Origin: Chlorogloeopsis sp038404745
GTDB lineage: Bacteria > Cyanobacteriota > Cyanobacteriia > Cyanobacteriales > Nostocaceae
Length of the DNA stretch: 64,000 nucleotides
Direction: 5' to 3'
NCBI RefSeq assembly: GCF_038404745.2
Contig: NZ_JAYKTT020000082.1
Span: 1-64,000, forward strand
Shown here: piece after piece, positions 43,715 to 53,700 of the stretch
Layout: each line of letters starts with the position of its first letter
Numbering within the stretch: position 1 is the stretch's first letter
The notes under the pieces: model-generated
Databases searched by the model: none
The model's input: the letters and a program-made list of their open reading frames with translations, nothing else
What the model was told of the DNA's origin: nothing
Translations under genes and position numbers: made by a program

Positions 43715-46333
43715 ATGCAACCAACCAATCCAAACCAATTTACAGAAAAAGCTTGGGAAGCGATCGCGCATACTCCTGATATTGCTAAACAATATCAACA
43801 ACAACAAATCGAAAGCGAACACCTGATGAAGGCGTTGCTAGATCAAGAAGGACTAGCTAGCCCGATTTTGAGCAAAGCAGGTGTCAACGTTCAAAAGCTG
43901 CGCGATCGCACCGATCAATTTATCCAACGTCAACCAAAAGTATCTGGTAGCAGCAGTTCCGTATACTTAGGACGGAGTTTAGATACACTTTTAGATCGAG
44001 CTGATACCTATCGCAAAGAATTTGGTGACGAGTATATCTCAATAGAACATTTATTACTTGCTTACGCTAAAGATGATCGCATTGGCAAAAGTATATTTCA
44101 AGAATTCGGATTAGACGAAAGAAAACTAAAAGATATTATTAAACAAGTTCGGGGGAGCCAAAAAGTGACCGATCAAAATCCAGAAGGCAAATATCAAGCA
44201 CTGGAAAAATATGGGCGTGATCTCACCGAAGCAGCACGTCAAGGTAAACTTGATCCGGTGATCGGGCGCGATGATGAAATTCGCCGTACTATTCAAATTC
44301 TCTCTCGCCGTACCAAGAATAACCCCGTATTGATTGGGGAACCGGGTGTAGGTAAGACAGCGATCGTTGAAGGTTTAGCCCAGCGGATCGTTGCTGGTGA
44401 CGTACCTCAGTCTCTCAAGGATCGCAAACTGATTGCTTTAGATATGGGTGCTTTGATTGCCGGAGCAAAATTCCGGGGTGAATTTGAAGAACGTCTCAAA
44501 GCAGTCCTTAAAGAAGTCACCGAATCTGGTGGCAATATAATTTTGTTTATTGATGAAATTCACACAGTTGTTGGTGCGGGCGCTACCCAAGGGGCAATGG
44601 ATGCCAGCAACTTGCTCAAACCAATGTTGGCGCGGGGTGAATTGCGCTGTATTGGTGCGACAACGTTAGATGAATATCGTAAGTATATTGAAAAAGACGC
44701 AGCTTTAGAGCGACGCTTCCAACAAGTTTATGTCGATCAACCTACTGTAGAAGATACTATTTCCATTCTGCGCGGGTTGAAAGAGCGCTACGAACTTCAC
44801 CACGGGGTGAAAATTTCTGATAGTGCTTTGGTTGCAGCCGCAACATTATCGAGTCGGTATATTAGCGATCGCTTCTTGCCCGACAAAGCCATTGATTTGG
44901 TAGACGAAGCCGCAGCCAGACTGAAAATGGAGATTACCTCTAAACCAGAGGAACTCGACGAAATTGATCGCAAGATTCTGCAATTAGAAATGGAGAGGCT
45001 GTCGTTGCAAAAAGAAAGCAATGCTGCCTCTAGGGAACGATTGGAAAAACTGGAAAAAGAACTTGCAGATTTAAAAGAAGAACAAAGGGCGTTAAATGCC
45101 CAATGGCAGTCTGAAAAAGACATAATCACCAAAATTCAGTCTGTAAAAGAAGAAATTGACCGTGTTAATTTAGAGATTCAGCAAGCTGAACGCAACTACG
45201 ATCTCAACCGTGCGGCTGAGTTGAAGTACGGCAAGTTAACCGATTTGCACCGTAAATTAGAAGCAGCAGAAAGTGAATTAACACAAACTCAACGCAGTGG
45301 GAAATCGCTGTTGCGCGAAGAAGTTACCGAATCTGACATTGCGGAAGTCATTTCTAAATGGACAGGTATTCCCATCAGTAAGCTAGTCGAATCTGAGAAA
45401 GAAAAACTGTTGCACTTGGAAGATGAACTGCACCAACGCGTGATTGGGCAAGATGAGGCAGTCACAGCAGTTGCCGATGCCATTCAGCGTTCTCGTGCTG
45501 GTTTAGCAGATCCGAATCGTCCCATCGCTAGCTTTATTTTCCTTGGCCCCACAGGTGTTGGTAAAACTGAGTTAGGAAAAGCCTTGGCTGCCTATCTATT
45601 TGACACCGAAGAGGCGATGGTACGAATTGACATGTCCGAGTATATGGAGAAACACGCAGTTTCTAGGCTGATTGGTGCGCCTCCAGGATACGTAGGTTAC
45701 GAAGAAGGCGGACAATTAACCGAAGCTATTCGCCGTCGTCCCTATGCGGTAGTTCTCTTTGACGAAATCGAAAAAGCACACCCCGATGTCTTCAACATCT
45801 TGTTGCAAATTCTCGATGACGGACGCGTTACCGATGCTCAAGGTCATACCGTAGACTTTAAGAATACGATTATTATCATGACTAGCAACATCGGTTCGCA
45901 GTTCATCCTCGATCTGGCAGGAGATGACTCCCGCTACGATGAAATGCGCCATCGGGTGATGGAGGCGATGCGAAATAGTTTCCGCCCAGAGTTCCTCAAC
46001 CGCGTGGATGAAATTATCATCTTCCACGGTTTGCAGAAACAGGAATTGCGCAAAATTGTCCAACTGCAAGTCAACAGATTACAGCAAAGATTGGGCGATC
46101 GCAAAATGTCTCTCAAACTCTCGGATACTGCTCTTGACTTTTTAGCCGAAGTCGGATACGACCCTGTATTCGGTGCGCGTCCCTTGAAGCGGGCGATTCA
46201 AAGGGAATTAGAAACTCCGATTGCTAAAGCTATCTTACGTGGCGAATTCAACGACGGCGACACAATCTTTGTCGATGTCGAAAATGAGCGCCTTGCTTTC
46301 AAGCGTTTACCCGTTGAGTTGTTGACTACTTAA
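43715..46333 (+). CDS. clpB: ATP-dependent chaperone ClpB
   Basis: An 872-residue Hsp100 disaggregase. The Clp N-domain covers residues 1-145, NBD1 has GEPGVGKTAIVEGLA at ~205, the pore-loop region is GAKFRGEFEERLKAVL, the coiled-coil middle domain is at ~410-525, and NBD2 has GPTGVGKTELGKALAA and the pore loop YVGYEEGGQL. The start MQPTNPNQFTEKAWEAI is typical. It resolves protein aggregates with DnaK. No CIRCE element is seen upstream. Cyanobacteria commonly have two clpB genes; which one this is cannot be told from the window. Confidence 0.97.
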   Translation: MQPTNPNQFTEKAWEAIAHTPDIAKQYQQQQIESEHLMKALLDQEGLASPILSKAGVNVQKLRDRTDQFIQRQPKVSGSSSSVYLGRSLDTLLDRADTYRKEFGDEYISIEHLLLAYAKDDRIGKSIFQEFGLDERKLKDIIKQVRGSQKVTDQNPEGKYQALEKYGRDLTEAARQGKLDPVIGRDDEIRRTIQILSRRTKNNPVLIGEPGVGKTAIVEGLAQRIVAGDVPQSLKDRKLIALDMGALIAGAKFRGEFEERLKAVLKEVTESGGNIILFIDEIHTVVGAGATQGAMDASNLLKPMLARGELRCIGATTLDEYRKYIEKDAALERRFQQVYVDQPTVEDTISILRGLKERYELHHGVKISDSALVAAATLSSRYISDRFLPDKAIDLVDEAAARLKMEITSKPEELDEIDRKILQLEMERLSLQKESNAASRERLEKLEKELADLKEEQRALNAQWQSEKDIITKIQSVKEEIDRVNLEIQQAERNYDLNRAAELKYGKLTDLHRKLEAAESELTQTQRSGKSLLREEVTESDIAEVISKWTGIPISKLVESEKEKLLHLEDELHQRVIGQDEAVTAVADAIQRSRAGLADPNRPIASFIFLGPTGVGKTELGKALAAYLFDTEEAMVRIDMSEYMEKHAVSRLIGAPPGYVGYEEGGQLTEAIRRRPYAVVLFDEIEKAHPDVFNILLQILDDGRVTDAQGHTVDFKNTIIIMTSNIGSQFILDLAGDDSRYDEMRHRVMEAMRNSFRPEFLNRVDEIIIFHGLQKQELRKIVQLQVNRLQQRLGDRKMSLKLSDTALDFLAEVGYDPVFGARPLKRAIQRELETPIAKAILRGEFNDGDTIFVDVENERLAFKRLPVELLTT

Positions 46334-46395
46334 TTTGTAAACTCGTAAGAAAAAAGGCAGTAGGCAGTACGAAGTTCATCGGGGCTGCCTTCTAC

Positions 46396-47202
46396 TTACA
46401 TCCATTGAGTCTCAAATGCATCTTGTCCAGTTCCATAAATCAAGTTGCCGTATGCTTGCCAACGGACAATTTCTTCAGAGGTAAGTGGAGGAGCATTGAG
46501 TACAGACAGGTTTGCCTCTAATTGTTGTAAATTTTGTGGAGCTGTAAGTGCTAAATTTACAGCTTTTTGATGTAGGGCGTAGCGATAGCAATCCGCCGCA
46601 GTAGGAGGTTGTTGTTGCCAGTGGGGATGTCCTTGTAAAAGAGTTCTCCAACGCGTACAGGTGAAGGCAACCACAGGAATACCAGCTCTGTAGGCAGATG
46701 GCAAAACATCCGCTTCTACTTTGCGATGAGCCATGTTGTAGCGATGCATCAACACCTGAAACTTACCTAGATTAATTAATTCCAAAGCAAGAGAGCGGTT
46801 ATGGGTACTAACTCCCACGTAACGCACTAGTCCTTTTTCTTGCCAAGAGTATAATTCATCAAGCATTGCCTCAACTTGAGCCATATCATCATCAGGACAG
46901 ACGTACTCAGCGAAAAACACATCCACCTCATCAACATTGAGACAACGACGCACAGAGTCAAAATAACTACGCAACCCGCTAATATCTCGTTCTTGATATC
47001 CTGTTGCAACTAAAACTTGTTCACGTTTGCTCGCTACAAGAGATTTTAGTCCCTCTAACAACCTCTCAAACTCTAGATTGTAAAAGAAGAAGTAATTTAC
47101 TCCTGCCTCAAATGCTACTGTCACTGCCGTACCATCTAACCCTGAATGCCCCGCCAAACCAATGATGCTTGTTGGCTGCCCGTTTTGGGTTACTAAATCC
47201 AT
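46396..47202 (-). CDS. aldo/keto-reductase-fold protein, catalytic residues apparently lost
   Basis: A 268-residue protein with the layout of an aldo/keto reductase: IIGLAGHSGLDGTAVTVAFE, then the barrel strands QVLVATGYQERD, VDEVDVFFAEYV, YVGVSTHNRSLALELI, and FQVLMHRYNMAHR. The family tetrad (Asp, Tyr, Lys, His) is not where expected: GVNYFFFYNL replaces the FDTA-xxYG block, Gly stands at the Lys position (VATG) and Glu at the His position (FAEYV). It may be a non-catalytic or altered member. It has ~800 bp of free upstream DNA. Confidence 0.75.
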   Translation of the reverse strand: MDLVTQNGQPTSIIGLAGHSGLDGTAVTVAFEAGVNYFFFYNLEFERLLEGLKSLVASKREQVLVATGYQERDISGLRSYFDSVRRCLNVDEVDVFFAEYVCPDDDMAQVEAMLDELYSWQEKGLVRYVGVSTHNRSLALELINLGKFQVLMHRYNMAHRKVEADVLPSAYRAGIPVVAFTCTRWRTLLQGHPHWQQQPPTAADCYRYALHQKAVNLALTAPQNLQQLEANLSVLNAPPLTSEEIVRWQAYGNLIYGTGQDAFETQWM

Positions 47203-48014
47203 ACTCGACTGCCTCGATTCAAAAAACTTGCATCAAAAAATTTAAAACCAGTTAAGTGAAATTTTTAAATTCTCAGCTTCATTTGTATTTGTAAAAGTAT
47301 TTTGTGAATGCGATAATCATTATCATGGCGATATTAGATATACACTTTAATAAAAATTACTATCATCTAGTTTTAAAATCATCAAAATAGTTTGTAGTTA
47401 AATAGAAAAAGAAAAACACCTCCAACCTGATTTTGTATTGAGGTCAATTGAGATAAGTCAATTGAGATAAACAGGCTGGTAAGTGTCAATTAAAAGTATT
47501 ATCCATTCACTTAGTGAACTCACCCGAAGGTGAATTTTTACAATTTTGATTTTCATCTAGAGTTATTATGTCAGATTTTATTAACTGATTAAAAAAATTA
47601 AATAATTTTAAGCTAATTAGTAATCTATTTTCGCAATTATTAGGAGAAAGGTCAGATTAATACTGTTAACAAAATGTGATTAAAGATACATGTAAATTAA
47701 TTAAGTAATTCATTTGTAATTATCTTTAAATTTTTGATCAAAAAAACTTAGTGAGAGTCTGAAGACTGAAGGCTAGTGACTGGAGAGTGTCTACTGTGAG
47801 GAAGACGCACAAACTTCTTTCCTAGTCTATCCTCATAAAAATGATAGGGAAAAGTTCATCCATATCATCATTAGAAATAGATAGTGTAAGATGTTGATAT
47901 TTACAAAGGCAAGTTAAACTACTGTCCAATTCAAGCTAGGCTAAAAGTATATCTTTACAAAAAGATTTAGTCATTTTCATTGAATTAATACAGATTTTGC
48001 GGTTATGAGCCGCT
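47203..48014. other. ~810-bp AT-rich region
   Basis: Lies between the divergent aldo/keto-reductase-like and multi-receiver genes. It has a direct repeat TCAATTGAGATAA (47448-47475 area) and a small hairpin TCACC-CGAA-GGTGA followed by ATTTTTA at 47519-47539. An unannotated small RNA ending there is possible but not shown. No protein gene was seen. Confidence 0.4.
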
Positions 48015-50576
48015 ATGAGAATTCTATTAATTGAAGATGATGAAGTTATAGCCCAATCACTTGCCAAATCCCTGACAAATCAGCGTTATGCTGTCGATAT
48101 TGCCAAGGATGGGCAGGAAGGTTGGGATTTTGCCGATTTATTTACTTATGACTTGATTTTGCTAGATGTATTGCTGCCTAAGCTAGATGGGATTAGTCTC
48201 TGTCGGCGATTAAGAGCAAGCGGTAATCAAACACCTATTCTTTTATTAACAGCTCAAGATACCAGCAAAACGAAGGTGATAGGTTTAGATGCTGGTGCAG
48301 ATGATTATGTTGCCAAACCTTTTGATTTTCAAGAGTTATTAGCTCGTATCCGGGCTTTATTACGTCGGAGTGGTTCAGCATTACCGCCCGTGTTGAATTG
48401 GAAAAACCTGCAACTCGATCCTAGTACTTGCGAAGTTACCTGTAATAGCAAGCTTCTGCATTTGACTCCCAAGGAGTACGGTTTACTCGAACTTTTTCTA
48501 CGTAACAATCACCGGATTTTTAGCTGTAGCGCTTTAATAGATCATTTGTGGTCATTTGAAGAACCACCTACAGAAGATACGGTTAGATCCCACATAAAAA
48601 GTTTACGACAGAAACTTAAAGCAGTGGGAATCGTAGAAGATCCAGTTGAGACAGTTTATGGCATTGGATATCGCCTCAAGCCTGTTGAGAAAGAGGACAA
48701 GAGGACACGGGAAGACGGGGAGAGGGGGAGAGAGGACAAGGGGACATGGCGATACGGTGAGCAGCGCGTTGTTGGGATCTCCCCCGTTGTAGCGACTGCG
48801 TACTCCTACTCTACGAGAAGGGCTACGCCCAACGGAGAACCCGAAGGGTACCCGAAGGGCGACACGGGGAATTTTTCTCTCTTTGCGTCTGAGGAAGCGT
48901 CACCGCGTCTGGTGCTCCCCACGTCTACTTCCCCCAATCAAAATCTAGTTTCAACTGGAATTTCTAAAATTTGGGAGGAGGTAGTACACAAACTTGAAGA
49001 GCGAGTGGTTGGGATTGGGCAAGCTTCGACTATGCTGTTACAGGGAAAACTAAGTGAAGAAATGCAGTCACAAGCAAAGCTAGAGGCTCATAAGTTAGTT
49101 GGTTCTCTAGGTATGTTTGAATCTGATGAAGGATCTCGTCTAGCTCAAGAAATAGAATCCCTGTTAGAAAAAGGCAATCAGCTCAAAGCAGCAAAAAAAC
49201 AGCATTTAGTGCAATTAGTTGTGGCATTACGCCAAGAATTGCAACTATTGAACTTTAGGTATAAGCCGGGACTGTTATCCGTCAATCAACTAGCGAATGA
49301 ACGCCCGTTGCTGTTGATTGTCGAGCAGGATAGGGAATTTGCTGAAATGTTGGTAAGGGAGACAAAGAATTGGGATACACGAGTAAACTTTACACACGCT
49401 ACGCGAACGCAAATTGTCCCAAATGCGATCGCTGCTAAGGAGTTGATAGCTGAAGATTGCCCTGAGGTTGTCTTGCTTGAGCTTCCCGCTGACGACAATG
49501 CAGAAAGTGCTTTGGCTTTGTTAGCAGAACTAAGTAACCGTACCCCAGCAGTACCAGTAATAATTTTAACAGAGCAGGATAGTTTATTAGACAGGGTAAA
49601 AGTTGCTCGCTTAGGTGGAAGAGCGGTTTTACAGAAGCCTGTTTCTCCAGCCACAGTACTGGAAACAGTAAATCAAATATTACAATATTTCCTTCCAACT
49701 GAAGCAAAGGTAATGGTTGTAGACGACGATCCGCAGATTTTAACTGCTGTCCAGAGTTTACTGGTACCTTGGGGACTAAAAGTTTACAGCCTAGACAATC
49801 CCTTGCGATTCTTAGAGGCAATAGCAGTTGCTGAACCGGAACTGCTGATTTTAGATGTAGAAATGCCTGGAGTAAGTGGTATAGAGTTATGCCAAGTTGT
49901 ACGTAACGAGCCTCAGTGGAGCGGACTGCCTATCTTGTTCCTCACTGCTCATAGCGATACTACAACTAAACAGCAGATATTTGCGGCAGGTGCTGACGAC
50001 TACATTAGCAAGCCGATTGTTGAACCAGAATTGATTGCTCGAATTCTCAATCGCTTAGAGCGATCGCTTGCTCAACGGCATCTAGCAGAAATCGATACCC
50101 TGACATTTGTCTCCAATCGTCGCAAGTCCACCCAAGACATAGAACGTCAGCTAGCATGGAGCGAACGCCACCATCAATCCTTTTGCTTCGCCATTGTGGA
50201 TTTGGACAATCTCAAACAAATTAACCACCAGTACGGCCATGCGATCGGCGATCGCGTATTATCCCGATTAGGACAAGTGTTGCGACAGGCATTCCACACT
50301 CAGGATGTCGTCGGGCGTTGGGGAGGTACGGAATTTGTAGTGGGGATGGCGGGAATGAACAAAGGTGATGGGGCGCGGAGGCTTTTAGAAGTTCTCAAAA
50401 GTTTTCGTCAAATCGAGTTTACAACTGCCAATGACCAAAAATTTCATGCCACTTTCAGTGCAGCAGTTGTCGAGTATCCTCAAGCTGGTAACAATCTTCA
50501 AGCCCTTTACCAGGCTGCTGACACAGTTCTTGAGCAGGCAAAAATAACGGGAAGAAATAAAGTACTGAGTAATTAA
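48015..50576 (+). CDS. multi-domain response regulator REC-wHTH-Hpt-REC-REC-GGDEF
   Basis: An 853-residue protein. REC1 has Asp51 (LILLDVLLPKLDG). An OmpR-type winged helix covers ~130-225 (HLTPKEYGLLELFL, VRSHIKSLRQKLK, VETVYGIGYRL). Residues ~226-306 are repeat-encoded. The Hpt domain has His359 (LEAHKLVGSLGMF). REC2 carries Glu489 in place of the phospho-Asp (VVLLELP). REC3 has Asp614 (LILDVEMPGVSG). The diguanylate-cyclase-like domain has GGTEF at 770-774 instead of GGDEF, so cyclase activity is uncertain. It combines DNA binding, phosphotransfer and possible c-di-GMP output in one chain, and is followed by a sensor kinase and a receiver. Confidence 0.9.
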   Translation: MRILLIEDDEVIAQSLAKSLTNQRYAVDIAKDGQEGWDFADLFTYDLILLDVLLPKLDGISLCRRLRASGNQTPILLLTAQDTSKTKVIGLDAGADDYVAKPFDFQELLARIRALLRRSGSALPPVLNWKNLQLDPSTCEVTCNSKLLHLTPKEYGLLELFLRNNHRIFSCSALIDHLWSFEEPPTEDTVRSHIKSLRQKLKAVGIVEDPVETVYGIGYRLKPVEKEDKRTREDGERGREDKGTWRYGEQRVVGISPVVATAYSYSTRRATPNGEPEGYPKGDTGNFSLFASEEASPRLVLPTSTSPNQNLVSTGISKIWEEVVHKLEERVVGIGQASTMLLQGKLSEEMQSQAKLEAHKLVGSLGMFESDEGSRLAQEIESLLEKGNQLKAAKKQHLVQLVVALRQELQLLNFRYKPGLLSVNQLANERPLLLIVEQDREFAEMLVRETKNWDTRVNFTHATRTQIVPNAIAAKELIAEDCPEVVLLELPADDNAESALALLAELSNRTPAVPVIILTEQDSLLDRVKVARLGGRAVLQKPVSPATVLETVNQILQYFLPTEAKVMVVDDDPQILTAVQSLLVPWGLKVYSLDNPLRFLEAIAVAEPELLILDVEMPGVSGIELCQVVRNEPQWSGLPILFLTAHSDTTTKQQIFAAGADDYISKPIVEPELIARILNRLERSLAQRHLAEIDTLTFVSNRRKSTQDIERQLAWSERHHQSFCFAIVDLDNLKQINHQYGHAIGDRVLSRLGQVLRQAFHTQDVVGRWGGTEFVVGMAGMNKGDGARRLLEVLKSFRQIEFTTANDQKFHATFSAAVVEYPQAGNNLQALYQAADTVLEQAKITGRNKVLSN
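48690..48930. repeat. composite repeat inserted in frame in the multi-receiver gene
   Basis: Three repeat types stand one after another without breaking the frame. First, GACACGGGG-like units (GAGGACAAGAGGACACGGGA, GAGGACAAGGGGACATGG). Second, CAGCGCGTTGTTGGGATC with CCCGTTGTAGCGACT, shared with 21537-21577. Third, TCTACGAGAAGGGCTACGCC with GAACCCGAAGGG. It closes with GACACGGGGAATTTTTCTCT, CTTTGCGTCT, shared with the M28 copy. It encodes about 80 residues between the winged helix and Hpt domains. Confidence 0.85.
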
Positions 50577-50599
50577 AAGTATTAGCTTACAGGTTAGAG

Positions 50600-50745
50600 G
50601 TGACAGAAGAGGAGGGGGAGAGAGGGAGAGTGGGAGAGTGGGAGAGAAAATCCTTCTCCTTGTCTCCGTGTCGCCGCGTCCTCTTGATTCCCCGCGTTCC
50701 CACCTCCCCGTGTCCTTTTCCTCTGTCCCCTATCCCCTATTCCCT
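50600..50745. repeat. GACACGGGG-type repeat, intergenic copy before the ethylene-receptor-like kinase
   Basis: G-rich arm (GAGGAGGGGGAGAGAGGGAG), short AT centre, and C-rich arm (CCTTGTCTCCGTGTCGCCGC, TCCCCGTGTCC, CCCCTATCCCCTATTCCC). It ends at the ATG of the next gene and extends its open frame falsely to 50638. Confidence 0.75.
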
Positions 50746-53700
50746 ATGTCAGAACTATTACACGCATTTTTTACTTCCAGCCCCTTTATTCCCCACGGAC
50801 ATTGCTATCTGTGGAATCCAGGGTTGGTATGGTTGCATTTGTTATCAGATTCCTTAATTGCCCTAGCATATTATTCGATTCCCTTCACATTGTTCTATTT
50901 CATCCAGAAGCGACAAGATGTTCCTTTCAAAAGGATTTTTTTGTTGTTTGGAGCGTTTATCGTCGCTTGCGGTACAACTCATCTCATGGAGGTTTGGACA
51001 CTTTGGCATCCGATTTACTGGCTATCCGGCTCGATTAAAGCCATTACAGCATTAGTTTCACTGTATACAGCCATTATATTAGTGGAATTAGTACCTAAAG
51101 CACTGGAAATACCTAGTACAGCCGAATTAGAAGCAGCTAACCAAAAACTGCAACAGCAGATCGCAGAACGTCAAAAAGCGGAAGCAGCATTACGCAAAGC
51201 CCATGATGAATTAGAAATCCGAGTTCAAGAACGAACAAAAGAGCTAGTAAAAGCTAATGAAGCGCTACAAGAAAGCGAACAACAACTAAAGTTAGCATTA
51301 CAGGCAGCTAAACTTGGTGCTTGGCAACTCGATCTAAAAACAGGAGAATTATCAGCATCTTATCAGTGTAAGGCAAACTTTGGTTTGTCAAGCGAAGTAG
51401 AGTTTTCCTACAGAATGCTATTTGAACGCATCCATCCCGAAGATCGGGCTTACGTGCGCGAATCTGTCAGTCGAGCACTGGAACAAAATATTGATTATGA
51501 AGCGGAGTACCGCAACATCTGGCCTGATCATAGCGTTCATTGGATATTAGCACGGGGAAGCGCTATTTGTGATGCTGATGGTAGCCCTACCCGGATGATT
51601 GGCGTCACGTTAGACATTAGCGATCGCAAGCGTGCAGAGGAAACTCTGCAACAAACAACGATGCTACAGCGAGCTATTTTGGATAGTGCTAACTACACAA
51701 TTATTTCGACAACAGTAGATGGTACAATCCTCACCTTTAATCGCGCCGCAGAGCGATTGTTAGGATATACGGCAACAGAAGTAGTTGGGAAAACAACGCC
51801 AGTGATCATCCATGATCGAAACGAAATTGTACAGAGGGCGCAACAGTTATCGCAAGAACTAGGATTCACTATTGAAGAAGGGTTTGAGGTTTTTGTTGCC
51901 CACGCGATCCTGGGGCAGGTAGACGAGCGCGAATGGACTTATATCCGCAAGGATGGTTCGCGTTTCCCAGTACTGCTCTCAATCACAGCTTTGCGTGACG
52001 CTCATAACAATATTACGGGGTTTCTCGGCATTGGTAGTGACATTAGCGATCGCAAGCAAGCACAACAGGCACTGCACGAAAGTGAACAGCGTTTTCATGT
52101 CTTTATGAATAATAGTCCTACCGTTGGCTTTATGAAGGATGTCCAAGGGCGTTATGTTTATGTCAATCAAAGATTTGAAGATATATTCCAAGTCAAACTA
52201 GCAGATATACGAGGAAAAACTGACTTTGACAGATTTCCTATTGAGGTAGCACAGGAACTTAGTCAGCACGATCAAGTTGTTTTGTCTACAAGACAAACAA
52301 CTGAGTTAGAGGAAACAGTGCCAACACCCGATGGCACTCTCCACAATTGGTTAGTTTTTAAGTTTCCAGTTTGGGATAGCGCTGGGCAATTATTTCTTGG
52401 TGGTGTCGCAATTGATATTAGCGATCGCAAGCGAGCCGAAGAAGAACTTCGCCACCTCAGTAAGGCGTTGGAAAGTGCAGTAGAAGGTATTTCGCAGTTA
52501 GATAGACAGGGACGTTATCTCAAGGTAAACCCGGCATATGCCAGTATGCTTGGATACCAAAGCGAGGAAATGATTGGTATGGAATGGCAGTTGATTGTAT
52601 ACCCAGAGGATCGAGAAAAATTGAGTGCAGCCTACCAACAAATGCTCACCAACGGTAAGTCAGAAGTAGAAGCAAGAGCTGTGCGCAAAGACGGCTCAGT
52701 TTTTGATAAACAAGTAGTGATGGTCAAATCTTACGAACAACAGCAATTCATTGGGCATTATTGCTTCATGAAGGATATTAGCGATCGCCGCGAAGTCGAG
52801 CGCCTTAAAGATGAATTTGTTTCGGTAGTTAACCACGAATTGCGCACACCCTTAACTTCCATCTCTGGAGCCTTGGATCTACTAGCCAGTGGCATCTTAC
52901 AAACACAGCCCGAAGATGCTCAAAGGATGTTAAATATTGCTGCCAGTAACACTGATCGGCTAGTACGTCTAATTAACGACATCCTGGATATCGAACGCAT
53001 CGAGTCAGGAAAGATACAGATGACAAAGCAAAGCTGTGATTCTGCTGACTTAATCAGGCAGTCAGTTGAATTGATGGAAGAAATGGCAGCACAGGCAGGA
53101 GTGACAATATCAGTTTCCTCCTTTTCATCTCACCTGTGGGCTGATCCCGATCGCATTATCCAAGTACTTACCAACTTACTCAGTAACGCAATTAAATTTT
53201 CACCACCAGGTTCTACAATTTGGTTAAGCGCGGAAGAGGACGCGGGGACAAGGGGACAGGGAACAGGGGACAGGGAAAATATTTTCTCCTCATCTCCCTC
53301 TATATTATTTAAAGTCACAGACCAAGGGCGGGGGATTCCGGCAGAGAAATTGGAAACAGTTTTTGAGCGTTTTGGACAAGTTGATGCCTCGGACTCTCGC
53401 CAAAAAGGGGGAACCGGTTTGGGTTTAGCTATTTGTCGCAGTATATTGCAACATCATGGCGGGCAAATCTGGGCTGAAAGTACCTTAGGAGAAGGTAGTA
53501 CTTTCTTTTTTACCCTGCCAATCCTCACACAAGAGGACATGGAAACAAGAGGACAAGGAGACAGGGGGAATGTGTTTCATAAATTCTCCGCGTTCCATGC
53601 TCACCGCCTCACCCCGTCTTCTCAAACTTTGTCAGCACAGCCTCCTCTCGTGCTAGAGTGTGACGATGATCCTTCAGTTCGCGTTGTTGTGCAAACCATG

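Noticed and set aside
47519..47539. Small hairpin with T-rich tail as the end of a small RNA
   Set aside because: Stem is only 5 bp and no promoter is visible; kept only as a remark on the gap.
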